This document shows, piece after piece, positions 21,969-33,891 of a DNA stretch of 64,000 nucleotides (its first letter is position 1; the number at the start of each line of letters is the position of its first letter). The position numbers were made by a program, and so were the translations under genes. Source of the DNA: Adiantum capillus-veneris (Eukaryota; Streptophyta; Polypodiopsida; Polypodiales; Pteridaceae); the NCBI GenBank assembly GCA_014529385.2, contig CM043951.1, positions 112,700,469 to 112,764,468 on the forward strand, in the 5' to 3' direction. The notes under the pieces are model-generated. The model had not been told where the DNA came from. It ran no database searches and saw only the letters and a list, made by a program, of their open reading frames with translations.

Positions 21969-23304
21969 CACTAGAATGGTAACAGGACACTTTTATGTCC
22001 TTGGACACTTTTGTGTCCTGTTAAGTGACCATTTTGCTTGAATTATTTAAAGAGTATGAAAATGAATTTCTAGGTGCTATATATCCACAAAGTTGCCTTA
22101 TGAGCTGAAAAAAACTTAGCATTTTTTTTTGGAGTAACGATCTCACCATTAACCTTACTCTTGCACAACATTTTTGAACCTAAACTGTGTGAAAAAACGG
22201 GTTCTGTTTTTGGCTTTTTCAATTTTTGGCAACCATACCACTCTAAACTTCATGTTTGTGAGGTTTAGATGGCTAGAAGTTAGGCCTTCATAGTTCTCAA
22301 CATGTTTTGATGCTTGTAGGGAGAGCTAAGTGTTAAAATTGAAAGTTATGACCAATTTACAAGAATTGCATAATCCTAATTTTTGGCCAAAATTAGCACT
22401 TTTATGATTTTTTTGGTGGCTTTCTTGATATCCAAATTCAATTTTGATTGTGTAAGTGTAATTTATAACATAAAGATAATCTTCCTTGAGTTCTGGGGTA
22501 CCTAATATGCTATATAGCATAGTATATGATGATGGTTGAGTTTTTTGATTGCTGAAGAATACGGTACATTTTAGAGTAGCAAGTATAACTTTTTCAATAT
22601 TGCTAGTTTCTTAGGCCAATTGTGTTTATTTTGTAGGTAGTAACCATATCTAATCATAGACTACAAACATGGCTAGATATTGAGTAGTTTCTATGGGTTT
22701 CTAGAGGTCATAATACCAAACCCAGTTTTTTCATGTTTGCTGTATTTAGCACTTTAGCATTGCCCCCAAGGTTCCAATTGTAAGAGATCCATTATTCTTT
22801 TGACATGCTCCATGTCTCCTTTTGAATCCAAAGGCCCAAAAGGAACTAAGAAAACATGTATATAGTATCTTTATTGAGCGTGACTATAGAAACTTTGATG
22901 ATAGGTCCGTAGAATGGAAAAAATGCAACTTTTTTGTACCTTTTTTTTTCGCAAAAAAAAGTTGGTGAGGTAAAAGCAACCATATGTTTCGGTCAGCAAC
23001 CCATTGAAGTTAACGGGGCATTTTATCTTAGGTACTACAAAAATCCCCACTCTTATTTATATGCAATCAACCGTAAGAAATTGTTGTTTTGGGCAAAATG
23101 CATCGGTCCATAAACTTTGGAGGCTTGTAGTGACCAAGGGATGAGAAAAATTACAAGTTTCTCATTTTTTCCATATGTAGTAGTTATTGAACTATAAGCT
23201 CATGAAAGGATTTTTCAAAATGAGTGGATCTACTATGGTTTTGGAAATTTTTCCCAAAACCCTGAAAGGACACTTTTATGTCCTGTTAGGTTACCATTCT
23301 AGTG
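21969..23304. mobile_element. TTAA/CACTAG non-autonomous DNA element, copy A
   Basis: Terminal inverted repeats CACTAGAATGGTAAC and GTTACCATTCTAGTG, flanked on both sides by TTAA (21965-21968 and 23305-23308). Subterminal hairpin words GGACACTTTTATGTCC occur at both ends. There is no transposase frame across 1336 bp. TTAA duplication and inverted repeats are the signature of the piggyBac superfamily. The CACTA-like start alone would suggest En/Spm, but the 4-bp TTAA does not. Confidence 0.85.
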
Positions 23305-23309
23305 TTAAG

Positions 23310-23957
23310 GGACATCCTTATGTTAGGATTAGCCTCCTGGAATTGTATGCACAAATCCGTTTGCCACACAAAATAAATGTAAAAATACTATAAAGTACTG
23401 AAATCTAATTGCAGCACTACACATTCTGAAGCACTGTAAGGAGCTTTTAAGCACTTTTAAGTACTTTGCAGTACTTTAAAGCACTCTAGGACACTTGATA
23501 TTACTATGAACCACCATGTGGAACTTTCAAGTAGCCTGTCATACACTTTGGTGCCCTTTGAAGCACACTATAGCATTGTAAAGCACTTTCGGGCACTTGA
23601 AAGCAGTCTGAAGCACTTTAGTGCACTTTGAGGCACTTTGTGGCACTTGATACCACATTGAAGCACTTTACCAGCACTATGGTGCACTTTGAACTACATT
23701 GGTTCACTTTGGAAGTACTCTAAACTACTTGGTGGCACTTTAAAAGAACTTTCAAGCACTTCAAAGCACTATGAGGCACTCTGTGGCACTTTCAAGCATT
23801 GTAAAGCACTCTAAAGTACTTTGAAGCGCCTTGAAACACTTTCAAGCACTATGCAAGTCTTTAAAGCACTTTTGGGCACTTGACAGCACTTTAAAGTGCA
23901 CTTGGAGAACACTCTGAAGCACTTTGGGGCACTTTTAATCACTTTGCAGTACTCTAA
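23310..23957. repeat. AGCACTTT-type minisatellite, left part
   Basis: From about 23400, words AAGCACTTTG and AGGCACTTTG recur every 10-25 bp with drift. Interrupted by element B at 23958. The first 90 bp (23310-23400) appear to belong to the - strand transposase-like gene (KDVP segment). Confidence 0.8.
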
Positions 23958-25296
23958 CACTAGAATGGTAACAAGACACTTTTATGTCCTTGGACACTTT
24001 TGTGTCCTGTTAAGTGACCATTTTGCTTAAATTATTTGAAGAGTATGAAAATGAATTTCTAGGTGCTATATATCCACAAAGTTTCCTTATGAGCTGAAAA
24101 AAACTTAGCATTTTGTTTTTGAGTATCAATCTCACCATTAACCTTACTCTTGCACAACATTTTTGAACCTAAACTGTGTGAAAAAACGGGTCCTGTTTTT
24201 GGTTTTTTTTCAATTTTTGGCAACTATACCACTCTAAACTTCATGTTTGTGAGGTTTAGATGGCTAGAAGTTAGGACTTCATAGTTCTCAACATGTTTTG
24301 ATGCTTGTAGGGAGAGCTAAGTGTTAAAATTGAAAGTTATGACCAATTTACAAGAATTGCATAATCCTATTTTTTGGCCAAAATTAGCACTTTTATGATT
24401 TTTTTGGTGGCCTTTTTTATATTCAAATTCAATTTTGATTGTGTAAGTGTAATGTATAACATAAATCTAATCTTCCTTGAGTTTTGGGGGACCTAATATG
24501 CTATATAGCATAGTATATGATGTTGGTTGAGTTTTTTGATTGCTAAAGAATACGATACATTTTAGAGTAGCAAGTATAACTTTCTCAATATTGCTAGTTT
24601 CTTAGGCCAATTGTGTGTATTTTGTAGGTAGTAACCATATCTAATCATAGACTACAAACTTGGCTAGATATTGAGTAGTTTCTATGGGTTTCTAGAGGTC
24701 ATAATGCTAAACCCATTTTTTTCATGTTTGCTGTATTTAGCACTTTATCATTGCCCCCAAGGTTCCAATTGTAAGAGATCCTTTATCCTTTTGACATGCT
24801 CCATGCTCCTTTTCAATCCAAAGGCCCAAAGGGAACTAAAAAAACATGTATATAGTATCTGTATTGAGCGTGACTATAGAAACTTTGATGATAGGTCCGT
24901 AGAACAGCAAAAATGCAACTTTTTTGTACCTATTTTTTTTGTCCAAAAACAAATTAGTGAGGTAAAAGCAACCATATGTTTTGGTCACCAACCCATTGAA
25001 GTTAACGGGGCATTTTATCTCATGTCCTACAAAAATCTCCACTCTTATTTATATGCAATCAACCGTAAGAAATTGCTGTTTTGGGTAAAATGCACGGGTC
25101 CATAAACTTTGGAGGCTTGTAGTGACCAAGGGATGAGAAAAATTACAAGTTTCTCATTTTTTCCATATGTAGAAGTTATTGAACTATCAGCTCATGAAAG
25201 GATATTTCAAAATGAGTGGATCTACTATGGTTTTGGAAATTTTTCCCAAAACCCTGAAAGGACACTTTTATGTCCTATTAGGTTACCATTCTAGTG
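23958..25296. mobile_element. TTAA/CACTAG element, copy B
   Basis: Same 15-bp ends as copy A and nearly the same length (1339 bp), same orientation. It is followed by TTAA (25297-25300) and preceded by CTAA (23954-23957), one substitution from TTAA. Open frames inside (for example 24671-25105) are broken in copy A and are not genes. Confidence 0.85.
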
Positions 25297-25300
25297 TTAA

Positions 25301-26035
25301 AGCACTTGACACATATCACTTTCAAGAAACTTGCCATGCACTTTGGTGCCAAGCAAAGCACTCTGCAGCACTATAAAGTACTCTAGGATACTTGAAAGCA
25401 CTCCAAAGTACTTCAATGCACTTTAAGAGCACTTTGTGGCACTTGATAGCACACTAAAGCACTTTACCAGCACTTTGGTGCACTTTGAACTACATTGGTG
25501 CAGTTTGGAAGCACTCTAAACTAGTAGGTGGCACTTTAAAAGCACTTTCGAGGTCTATGTGGCACTTCAAAGCGTTGTGAGGCACTCCGTGGCACTTCAA
25601 AGAACTGTCAAGCACTCTAAAGTACTTTAAAGCACTTTGAAGCACTATGCAACACTTTCAGCACTTTTGGGCATTTGAAAGCACTCTGAAGTGCACTTTA
25701 GGGACTCTTTGAAAGCACTTCAGTGCTATTTGAGAGCATTTAGAGGCACTTTATGGCACTCTACAGCACTCCAAGGCACTTTTGAGTTTAGAAAGCTTTT
25801 TGAAGCACTCTAAAGTACTTTGTGGCACTTTCAAGCACCGTGAAGCACTTTAGTGCACTTTGGAAGCATTTTGAAATACTATGAAGCACTTTTTAGCTCT
25901 TTCAAGCACACATAGATGCACTTTTTTGGCGCTTTCAAGCATTTGCAGGCTCTAAGTGATGCACTTTGAAGCACTTTGAGACACTTATAAAGCATTTCAA
26001 AGCTTTTGCAAGCACCCAAAATTGCTAAATAAAGC
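25301..26035. repeat. AGCACTTT-type minisatellite, right part
   Basis: Continues the array at 23400. It ends near 26035 next to a probable exon on the - strand, so the array seems to occupy an intron. Confidence 0.8.
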
Positions 26036-26072
26036 ATTTTGACACACTTTCAAGAGGTTCTAGTTGATATAC

Positions 26073-26280
26073 CTGAGGTAAATCGAGGAGATGCACTAGA
26101 TGCACCACATGTGCCCTCCTGCCGATTCTCTTTTGAACGACATCTTTCTTGTTTGGGGAGATGCAGCTTTCCATTGACCATAATTGAAACACGATTTCTC
26201 TCATTTTGATTGTTAAGGTACTGGTCCTATGCTGTTGACGTTGACACGTGTGTAAGGAAAGTGACCCCTCCTCCATATCA
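26073..26280 (-). pseudogene. Possible upstream exon of the transposase-like gene
   Basis: On the - strand NERNRVSIMVNGKLHLPKQE then RCRSKENRQEGTCG leads into a possible donor at CTCAG|gtatatc. Placed upstream of the Cys-rich exon with the minisatellite as intron, it would fit the same gene. The link rests on position and splice signals only. Confidence 0.25.
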
Positions 26281-26589
26281 ATTTGCAGCCGGAAACTGGC
26301 TCCGACAAAATTTATTGGATGAAGTCATAATGCCTTTACAACATCATTATTGCTCATTACATTGTCAGCCGCATTGACCCATTGAGGCATGCCATGAAAG
26401 TAGCCCCACTACAAGAGGTACTTCACATTAGCGACGCTCAAAAGTGAATATCCACGGCATCACTACTTTCTTTCTTGCATAGAGACACTTATATCAACGC
26501 TTATGCGACGCTCATAGAGACACCGACAGGGGTAAAAAATAAACCAAGAGCGCCAAAAACTCAAATCTCATATCTGAGTTTCAACGCTC

Positions 26590-26724
26590 TAGCGAAATAG
26601 GTAATTCTACGCTCTCCCTCTCTCTCTCTCTCTCTCTCCCCCCCCACACACACACACACGAGGAGAGAAAGGAGAGCTAGGTATGCTCCTTCCCTCTCCT
26701 CTCTCTCATGTTCCCTTCCCCTCT

Positions 26725-26797
<73 letters not shown>

Positions 26798-27004
26798 CGT
26801 GTCTTTGAAAGAGAGAGACAGATAGATAGATAGAGAGAGAGAGAGAGAGTACACACATGCATAAACAAAAAACACATACACACACACATGCATTAACAAA
26901 GCATACATACACACATTAAGAGAGGAAAAGAGAGAGAGAGAGATAAAGTAAAGAGAGAGAATGAGAGAGAGGGGGAGAAGAGGAAAAGAGAGAGGTAAGG
27001 GGAG

Positions 27005-27041
<37 letters not shown>

Positions 27042-27045
27042 AAAG
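26590..27045. repeat. Dense microsatellite cluster
   Basis: Successive (TC)n, (CA)n, (TC)n, (CA)n, (GATA)n and (GA)n tracts, with the longest TC/CA block at 26727-26795. Confidence 0.95.
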
Positions 27046-27059
27046 TAGAGAAAAAATAT

Positions 27060-27235
27060 GAAATGAAATGTTATATTAAGATTTAGGGTTAGGTTAGATT
27101 TAAAATTACATTTAAGATTGGGTTAGATTAAGATCTAACATTAAGTTTGATTACATTTAGCTTATAGTTAAAATTTATGCTAAATTTAAATTTAAGTTAG
27201 ACTTAAGATTAGGTTAAGATTTAAATTATATTTAA
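27060..27235. repeat. TTAGATTTA-type degenerate repeat, left part
   Basis: Irregular units such as GATTTAAGATTAGGTTAGATT. Interrupted by TTAA element C and resumed at 28557. Confidence 0.75.
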
Positions 27236-28556
27236 CACTAGGTTGGTAATTGGACACTTTTATGTCCTGTTAAGTGACCATTTTCCTTGAATTATGTCAA
27301 GAGTTTCAAAATGGATTTTGAGGTGCTATCTATCTAGAAAGTTGTCTCATGAGCTGGAAAAAACTCGACATTTTTTTGGAATATCAATTCCATCTTTAAC
27401 CTTGTCCTTGCACAACATTTCACAACCTAAAATGTGTGAAAAAACGGGTCCTGTTTTTGGATTTTTTCAACTTTTTGCAACTATACCACTCTAGAATTCA
27501 TGTTTGTGAGGTCTATAATGCTAGAGAACTATCTTTAGTAGTCCTCAACATGTCCTAATGCTTCTAGGGAGAAATAAATGTTAAAGTTGTAAGTTATGAC
27601 CAAATTACAAAAATTGTCAAATCCTGTTTTTTAGTCAATTTTAGCTCTTCTATGATTTTTTTGGTGGCTTTCATGATATCCAAATGCACTTTTGATTTTC
27701 TATGTCGCATATTGTAACATAAAGCTAATATTCCTTGAGTTTTGGGGCACCTAATACCCTATTTTGCATAGTAGACAACGATGGTTGATTTTTTCAATTA
27801 TAGAAGAAAACAAAACATTCTAGTATATCAAGTATAGCTTTTTCAATATTGTTAGTTTCTTGTGACAACTACATGCATTTTGTAGGTAGTAACCATATCT
27901 AGTCATAAGGATCAAATTTGGCTAGATATTGAATAGTTTCTATGGGATTCTACAACTCATAATGTTGAACCCAGTTTTTTCATGTTTGCTGTATTTAGCA
28001 CTTCATATTTGTCCCCAAGATTCCCCTTGGTAAGAGATGTATTATTCTTTTGACATGCTCCATGGCTCCTTATGAACCCAAAGGAAAATAGGGAACTAAG
28101 AAAACATGCATATATTATTTGTATTGAGCGTGGCTATAGAAACTTTGATGATAGGTTTGCAGAATGGTGAAAATTCAACTTTTTTGTACCTATTTATTTT
28201 GGCAAAACAAAAAATAGTGAGTGAGAATCAATCATATGTTGTGATCACCAACCCATTGAAGTTAACTAGGGAATTTATCTCAAGTCCTACAAAAATCCCT
28301 AATCTTATTTTTATGCAACAAAACGTAAGAAATGACTGTTTTGATGAAAATGTACTGGTCCATCAACTTTGGAGATTTCGTGTGACCAAAAGATGAGAAA
28401 TTTTACAAGTTTCTTATTTTTTCCATGTATAGTAGGCCTTGAACTATAACCTCATGAAAGGATTTTACAAAATGAGTGGATCTACTATGGTTTTGGAGTT
28501 TTTTTTCAAAACCCTGAAAGGACACTTTTATGTCCTGTTAGGTTACCAACCTACTG
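27236..28556. mobile_element. TTAA/CACTAG element, copy C
   Basis: Starts CACTAGGTTGGTAAT and ends GTTACCAACCTACTG (one mismatch to the expected end), flanked by TTAA at 27232-27235 and 28557-28560. The interior aligns by eye with copies A and B but is more diverged, so this is a separate subfamily (GGTTGG instead of GAATGG). Confidence 0.85.
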
Positions 28557-28560
28557 TTAA

Positions 28561-28960
28561 GATTGGGTTAAATTACATTTAGGTTTAGGTTAGATTTAGG
28601 TTTATGTTGAGTTTAAGATTAGGTTAGATTTAGATTTACGTTATATTTGAAATTAGGGCAAAATTTAAGATTGGCTAGGTTAGATTTAAGTTAGATTACA
28701 TTTAGGTTTAATATTTAAGATTAGATTAGATTTACATTTATGTTGAGTTTAAGACTAGATTAGATTTAGATTTATTTTAGATTTAAGATTCTCTAAGTTA
28801 GATTAAGATTAGATTAGATTTAGATTTAAGTTTGATTACATTTAGGTTTAGGTTAGATTTAAGATTAGATTAGATTTAGGTTTATGTTGAGCTTAAGATT
28901 AAATTAGATATAGATTTATGTTAGATTGAAGATTAGATTTAGGTTAGAATTCAGGGCATG
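28561..28960. repeat. TTAGATTTA-type degenerate repeat, right part
   Basis: Units built on TTAGATTTAGGTTTATGTTGAGTT-like words with drift. They resemble the plant telomere word only loosely (TTTAGG without a regular 7-bp period). Confidence 0.75.
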
Positions 28961-29560
28961 TCAATGAAGGCTTTGCCCAAAGAGAAAACCCTAGGTGCAC
29001 AACAATATGTATATTCCCATCAGAATCTGACACCTATTAGCTCACCTAGTAACCATGTTCGATTAGCTCAGAATCACCATATGTTCAATTAGCTTAGAAC
29101 CACCATATGTTCAATTAGTTTAGATTTAAGATTAGATTTTGGATTTAGTTTTTATGTTAAAGTCTACCTTCGGGATTAAAAAAAAAAAAGAGTTAAGCGA
29201 ACGGTGATCCCTCTCTTCCTCTCTATGGATACGACCTTAAGTTGGAAAACTTTCAATGGCATGATACTCAGATTGGAGGCCAACATGTAATGTGCTAATT
29301 AATCCCTCGAACAAGGATCTGCTCTGAAGAGATGTTAAGATACTGTGAATTGCTACAACTAAAGAAGACGCAAACGAGTTTTGTCCACTACATGCACTAT
29401 CATGTAGACGTGTGTGTGTGTAGATTTCTCGTACCCACAAATATAGGCATTGACCAATAAAGACGAGATTATAACCCGGTGGTTCTGACCTCCGGGCACC
29501 TCTATACCAAGGTGTGGGGAAATCGCACGTGACTAGAGAATGTGAGGTAGTTTACAGTGT
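28961..29560. other. Stretch without recognisable genes
   Basis: Contains two short repeats of CACCATATGTTCAATTAG near 29070-29120 and an A-run at 29179. No coding signal is seen. Confidence 0.5.

Positions 29561-29561
<1 letters not shown>

Positions 29562-29606
<45 letters not shown>
29562..29606. repeat. (GA)n microsatellite
   Basis: About 22 GA units. Confidence 0.95.
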
Positions 29607-29608
<2 letters not shown>

Positions 29609-29668
29609 CGGTGGATGCCAATAGAAGATTAAATTTATGTCCAGGATGTAAGGTTTTTATATTCATTA

Positions 29669-29869
29669 TGAGTATACGAGGATGTGGGGCCGTCCAATCA
29701 AAATAACTATCTCTCAACAAGGATCTTATGTCCTTGTAACCAATGCAAGCATGCTGTGCGACGGACAAGACGTGTTTCTTTGAAGCACGTTCGTGAATTT
29801 GGTGAGTTTGATCCATCTATTATAGATCGAGTTGTTGCCAAGTATAACTTGCCGGACTTTGATAGATAA
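29669..29869 (+). pseudogene. CACTA-type transposon-associated zinc-like domain fragment
   Basis: The frame around RILCPCNQCKHAVRRTRR then VSLKHVREFGEF resembles the plant transposon-associated domain (CPCxxC...H...G) at the N-terminus of En/Spm (CACTA) TNPD proteins. Its stop is at 29867-29869. The WYxHGE end of that domain is not seen. It lies 350 bp upstream of a TNPA-like coding region, the order expected for a CACTA remnant. Confidence 0.45.
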
Positions 29870-30223
29870 AGAACTATCGAAAGTAATCAAGAAAACTATG
29901 TCACAAATAGAAAATAAATGAAATTTATGACCAGATTGTCTTGTCACAGTTACATATGCAAGGCATGTTGTCCAAGACATAGATTTTACAAGATACATAG
30001 AATGCACACGGGAGACAAAATCACAATAACTTCACAGGATTCTCTCTACACACGAGTCCCTCCCCCTTTATGAGTCCTCTCTCTCTCTCTCTCTGTCTGT
30101 CTATCTCTCTCTCTCTCTACAGAGAAATCCCTCTCCCTATTATCTATAGTATAGATTATAACTTGTCCATGTTTTCTTCTCCATTCAATATTAAGATTAA
30201 ATGTTCGTGTGTTTAATGCAGGT

Positions 30224-31195
30224 ATGGATGATGATGAATTGCTTTCTTATTTATCACCCCAGCAAAGGAGGTGGTACGAGGAGCGTCATCGCTTTGGAGC
30301 ACCATCACGTCGTCCAACTCCTTTACAATCTCCCTCTGTTTCAGAGCATTCATTGCGATGTGAAGCTTCAGTGTCGACGAGATGATCTTCACACTCGTCT
30401 AGGCACGGACGCTCTAGTGGTGGCGAGGACGGTTGCTGTGGTGATGCCACCGCTAATGCCTCGACACTGTCTCCTGTTCGACAAGGCTCCTTACCTTCCC
30501 CTTCTTTGCCTGCCCCCATACCAGCTACGTCATCACCATCTATACTAGGTTTTGCACGGCTATCGGACGTTCCTGACTACACATCACTAGCTACTCCTCC
30601 GGGAGTCACCCTAGCTGACACTCCTCGCTTCGGGGCCCACACTCCAGTGGAGACACCCGACGTTCGTACCCCCATTGAGACATCACTAAAGACCCCTACT
30701 AAGACACCTAAGTTCATGCGTCACAGGCGGGAGGGCTTGTTGTACTCGATCAACATCACTGGAGGCATCATCTTAGATGACGAAGGCAAGAAGGTGATCT
30801 TGCACATGTGTAGTCTTTGCTCTCAAGTTTCTCAACACTACATACTAAACACTAGGAGTGAAGTTCGAAATGAATTAAAAGATAGAGTCATTAGCATGCT
30901 GCATGCCAAGTTTCCCATGTCTAGTCCGGATGAGCGCTTCAATGAAGACATGATGAAGGTTCAAATGCGCGAATACTGCAAGCACAAGCGTTTTGAAGTA
31001 CAAAAAGCAATAAAGCATGGGTGGAACAAACTAGATTGGTTGGACAAAGAAGATTGGAAGAATGCAAAGCGAGCAATGCACGAGAATTCTGACAAGTGGA
31101 AGCAAAGAAGGCATTCAAAGCGCGAGTAGAGGCAGGGAGCTCGCAGCACTTGGGGAGTGGCGGGTGGGCGTCATTTGAGGCCGATTTTTGTAAGT
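30224..31195 (+). pseudogene. CACTA TNPA-like protein (plant transposase_24 type)
   Basis: After a tttaatgcag acceptor the frame reads MDDDELLSYLSPQQRRWYEE. It continues through a Ser/Pro/Thr-rich segment containing one TGA (30383-30385, CGA to TGA) to LLYSINITGGIILDDEGKK. A helical region then ends GWNKLDWLDKEDWKNAKRAM and NSDKWKQ. The Trp-spaced C-terminal pattern and the following SKKAFKARVEAGSSQHLGSG-like segment (+1 shift near 31097) resemble CACTA TNPA-like proteins, which bind subterminal repeats of the transposon. A gtaagtg donor lies at about 31191. A further exon at 31286-31380 reads RRRDPTLYEREYVGRKG. Assignment to this family is moderate. Confidence 0.5.
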
Positions 31196-31285
31196 GTTTT
31201 TTTTCATTGCTCTTTAGGCTTGGTAGTTACGTCTATTTGTACTTTTAAATTCTAACACAATGGATTCTTTGTATGTTTTGAACAG

Positions 31286-31385
31286 GGATCAGAAGACGTG
31301 ACCCCACACTGTACGAGCGCGAGTACGTAGGCAGAAAGGGATTTAACTCCGTGATAGACATTCTAAGTTCTTGCGGCAGCATGGT
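31286..31385 (+). pseudogene. Last exon piece of the CACTA-like gene
   Basis: Follows a ttgaacag acceptor and reads IRRRDPTLYEREYVGRKG then FNSVIDIL. Downstream the sequence enters the family X LTR at 31457. Confidence 0.35.
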
Positions 31386-32303
31386 TAGTATTTCACTTTA
31401 CTCTTTTACATTTGTTGTATTTTAATGATAAGCTAAGAAAATAGATTTTCTTGTAATGTAATGGAATTAGCCTATTCAACTTGAGAGTAGCGGAAATTAA
31501 TGAGAATACTTTCGAGAAATAACTTTGTGAACATAGCGGGTAGACATAATTGAAGATAGCAACATAATCATAGCCATTAGTTAACTTGGCATGAACAATA
31601 ATTTTTGCAAGAGAGAGAATTTAGAGAACATGACAACAATTGAGGACCGGATTTATGTGGAGCCGGTGCCCCTCCAATAGGCAATTGTATTATGATTTCT
31701 CCCATTAAGAGAGACTTGTTACAATACATTCTTTGTGTTCCTTGTGACCTAGGTGATGCAATGAAGATGGAAAGCTTCATGCATCACAAACATAACATAA
31801 ACTTGAAGAAAGCTTTAACTATCCCAAGCCTCAGTCCCAAGACCTCAAAAACGATCGAAGGTGGAGAGAGCTAGCAGGGAATGAGGGTAGGGAAGAGGAA
31901 GAAGAAACATTTCATAGGAGAAAGAACTAGTTCCTCACTTATCATAACTCTTGTGCTAGCATACATAATAGCATAGTAATGAAGAAGAAGGAGATGGCAA
32001 GCTTAAGCATTGAAGCATGGCTCTTGGTTGGATTTTCACTCCATAGCCAAGAGTGTTGGTGTAGGCTCTCAACCTCTACTTGCTTGGAGAAGGAGAGGGA
32101 GCTCTTGCACTTTGCATAGTACACAATGAGAGTGTTTGTGAGTGTGTGTGGGTGAGTATCCCCCTCAAGCCAGCCCCCTCCTTGCTAGGTCGACTCCTCC
32201 TTCTAGCTTATAATTGAAGCTCATTGGCTCTTGCCAAGCCTAGCCAATCACAAGCTTGGGCCATTTCTAGCATTAGGTGTAGGCTTGGGACAAGTGTCCC
32301 CCT

Positions 32304-32490
32304 TGTTGGGGTATAGGCGTCTGTGCCTTGCCCGGCCGCCCAGAGTCTGGGCGCCCACTGACTTGTATACCTTATACATAGCATAAGTGTATAGGGGGCT
32401 GCTCACTCTTTGGAGTCTCCCCACCCACATCGTGTGTGTCTCCTTCTCTCTCTCTCACTCTCCGTCTGTGGTGCTCCCCGATCCCCTTCA
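32304..32490 (+). repeat. 5' LTR of Copia element 2
   Basis: 187 bp, unusually short. It contains the self-complementary GCCCAGAGTCTGGGCGC and a CT-rich end. Confidence 0.92.
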
Positions 32491-32509
32491 ATTGGTATCA
32501 GAGCTATGG
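32491..32509 (+). other. Primer binding site of Copia element 2
   Basis: ATTGGTATCAGAGCTATGG directly after the LTR, initiator tRNA-Met type. Confidence 0.9.
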
Positions 32510-33891
32510 TGACCGCGGAGAGCACGACGGCTTTGAGAGCTTCGAGGCGATAGCTCGCTCGCTCTCGACGGTGGAGTTCGATCGCGGAGTTTCACGGAGA
32601 GAGATTTTAGCTTGAGGAGCATTGTCTTTGGAGCTTAGGAGCTTGGTGTGGTCAAGCTTGGTCGAGGAGGCGGTTGCGGCTTCCTTGGTGAGAGGAGCTT
32701 TTGAGCTCAGTGGAGCTCGTTAGAGAAGTGCTCGGCGGAGGAGAGCTTGACATTCGAGTGCTTGGATGCTGTTGTGGCAGAGCTCTTGTGTTGGAGCTTG
32801 CATTGAGAGGACATTGCATCACTCAGAGTGGAGCAGGAGCAGGTTCAAGACTGTGTGCAACTCGTTTTTGCCTTTTTCGGGCTCTAAAATGCAGTTTTTT
32901 GCGTAGCTCCGTCATACAGAGTCAGATCTACATGATCCAGGAGTCTAGGTCAGGGTTTTGGCACGCTCCGGACGCGATGGTGATGTCTATTTGCTGAAAT
33001 TATGTTTTGAATTACAGCAGGTACAGCAGCAAGTTTATTTGTGCACTCTCGGGTCCCAAAAACACTGTTTTTGGCATAGCTTTCACACCCGGACTCGGAT
33101 ACATATGATCCAGGAGTCTACCTTGGGGTTTTGGCATGCTCCGGACGCGCTCGTCATATCAGAATTTTAAAATTCTGAATGCTGAGTTTTCTGCAGCAGC
33201 AGTTGTTTATTGTGTGTCGAGGATTCCACACATGGTTTGCTCTCAGATGTGAGAATGATATTTGCTGCAAGTTTCCTCACAGGTGGGAGGATACGATGTA
33301 TGCCTTATGTGGTTTGATGCTCAGGGAGACTAATGTGATTGCATTTTGAGCTCGGCAATGTATGCCTCGAGCATGTTTTTTGGCAGTCACAGGTAGAGCA
33401 GATATTTGTGTACTAGATTTGCAGGTGTTTGCAATGATGTATGCAAAGTGTGGAGATTGGTGCATGCATTTGGAGTGCGGTTTGATGCGCTTTGATTGCT
33501 CATGGTTTTGAGCGTGCAGTCAATTTGGTTACTAGTTTTGTGGCCGTTTTACTGACAAAACTCTGGCGAAATTTTCCCAGGAGTTTTATGCGCATCATTT
33601 ATGCGATCTAGGTAGAGATTACGGGTTGCACTCAGCATTTGTGTGCGGTGTTCTCTGCAGGTGGGAGATTTGTGTGTGTGTATGCATCGATACCGCACAG
33701 TGTGGGCTTGGTGATTAGCTCACAGATTGCAGTGTGATACTAGAGCAGGCGAGGCTTGTATTGACATTGCGGGAGCTCTATTTTGGAGTGTGTCTCACAG
33801 GTTTTACATTGTGTTTCTGGCCATATTGGTAGACAGTTTTCAGGTGTTGTTGGTGAGGTGGTTTTGCTTTCTAGTTTGCTACATTGTGCTC
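32510..33891 (+). other. Long leader of Copia element 2
   Basis: 1.4 kb between primer site and gag without a convincing frame. It contains an imperfect tandem duplication: near 32920-32975 and 33100-33150 the words ACATGATCCAGGAGTCTA and TTTTGGCA(C/T)GCTCCGGACGCG recur. Confidence 0.7.

Noticed and set aside
24671-25105. 144-codon open frame
   Set aside because: Inside TTAA element copy B; the same region in copies A and C is interrupted, so no coding constraint.
21969-25296. CACTA (En/Spm) elements, because ends read CACTAG
   Set aside because: Flanking duplication is the 4-bp TTAA rather than 3 bp, and inverted repeats are followed by GGACA hairpins, not subterminal TNPA-type arrays.
27294-27494. 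Repeated 66-95 codon frame also present at 51451-51738
   Set aside because: Both are the same end of the TTAA element family in opposite orientation, not a protein family.
27060-28960. Interstitial telomere
   Set aside because: Words resemble TTTAGG but there is no regular TTTAGGG period.
32701-33170. Cys/Leu-rich frames in the Copia 2 leader
   Set aside because: No conserved domain, and the tandemly duplicated leader explains their similarity to each other.
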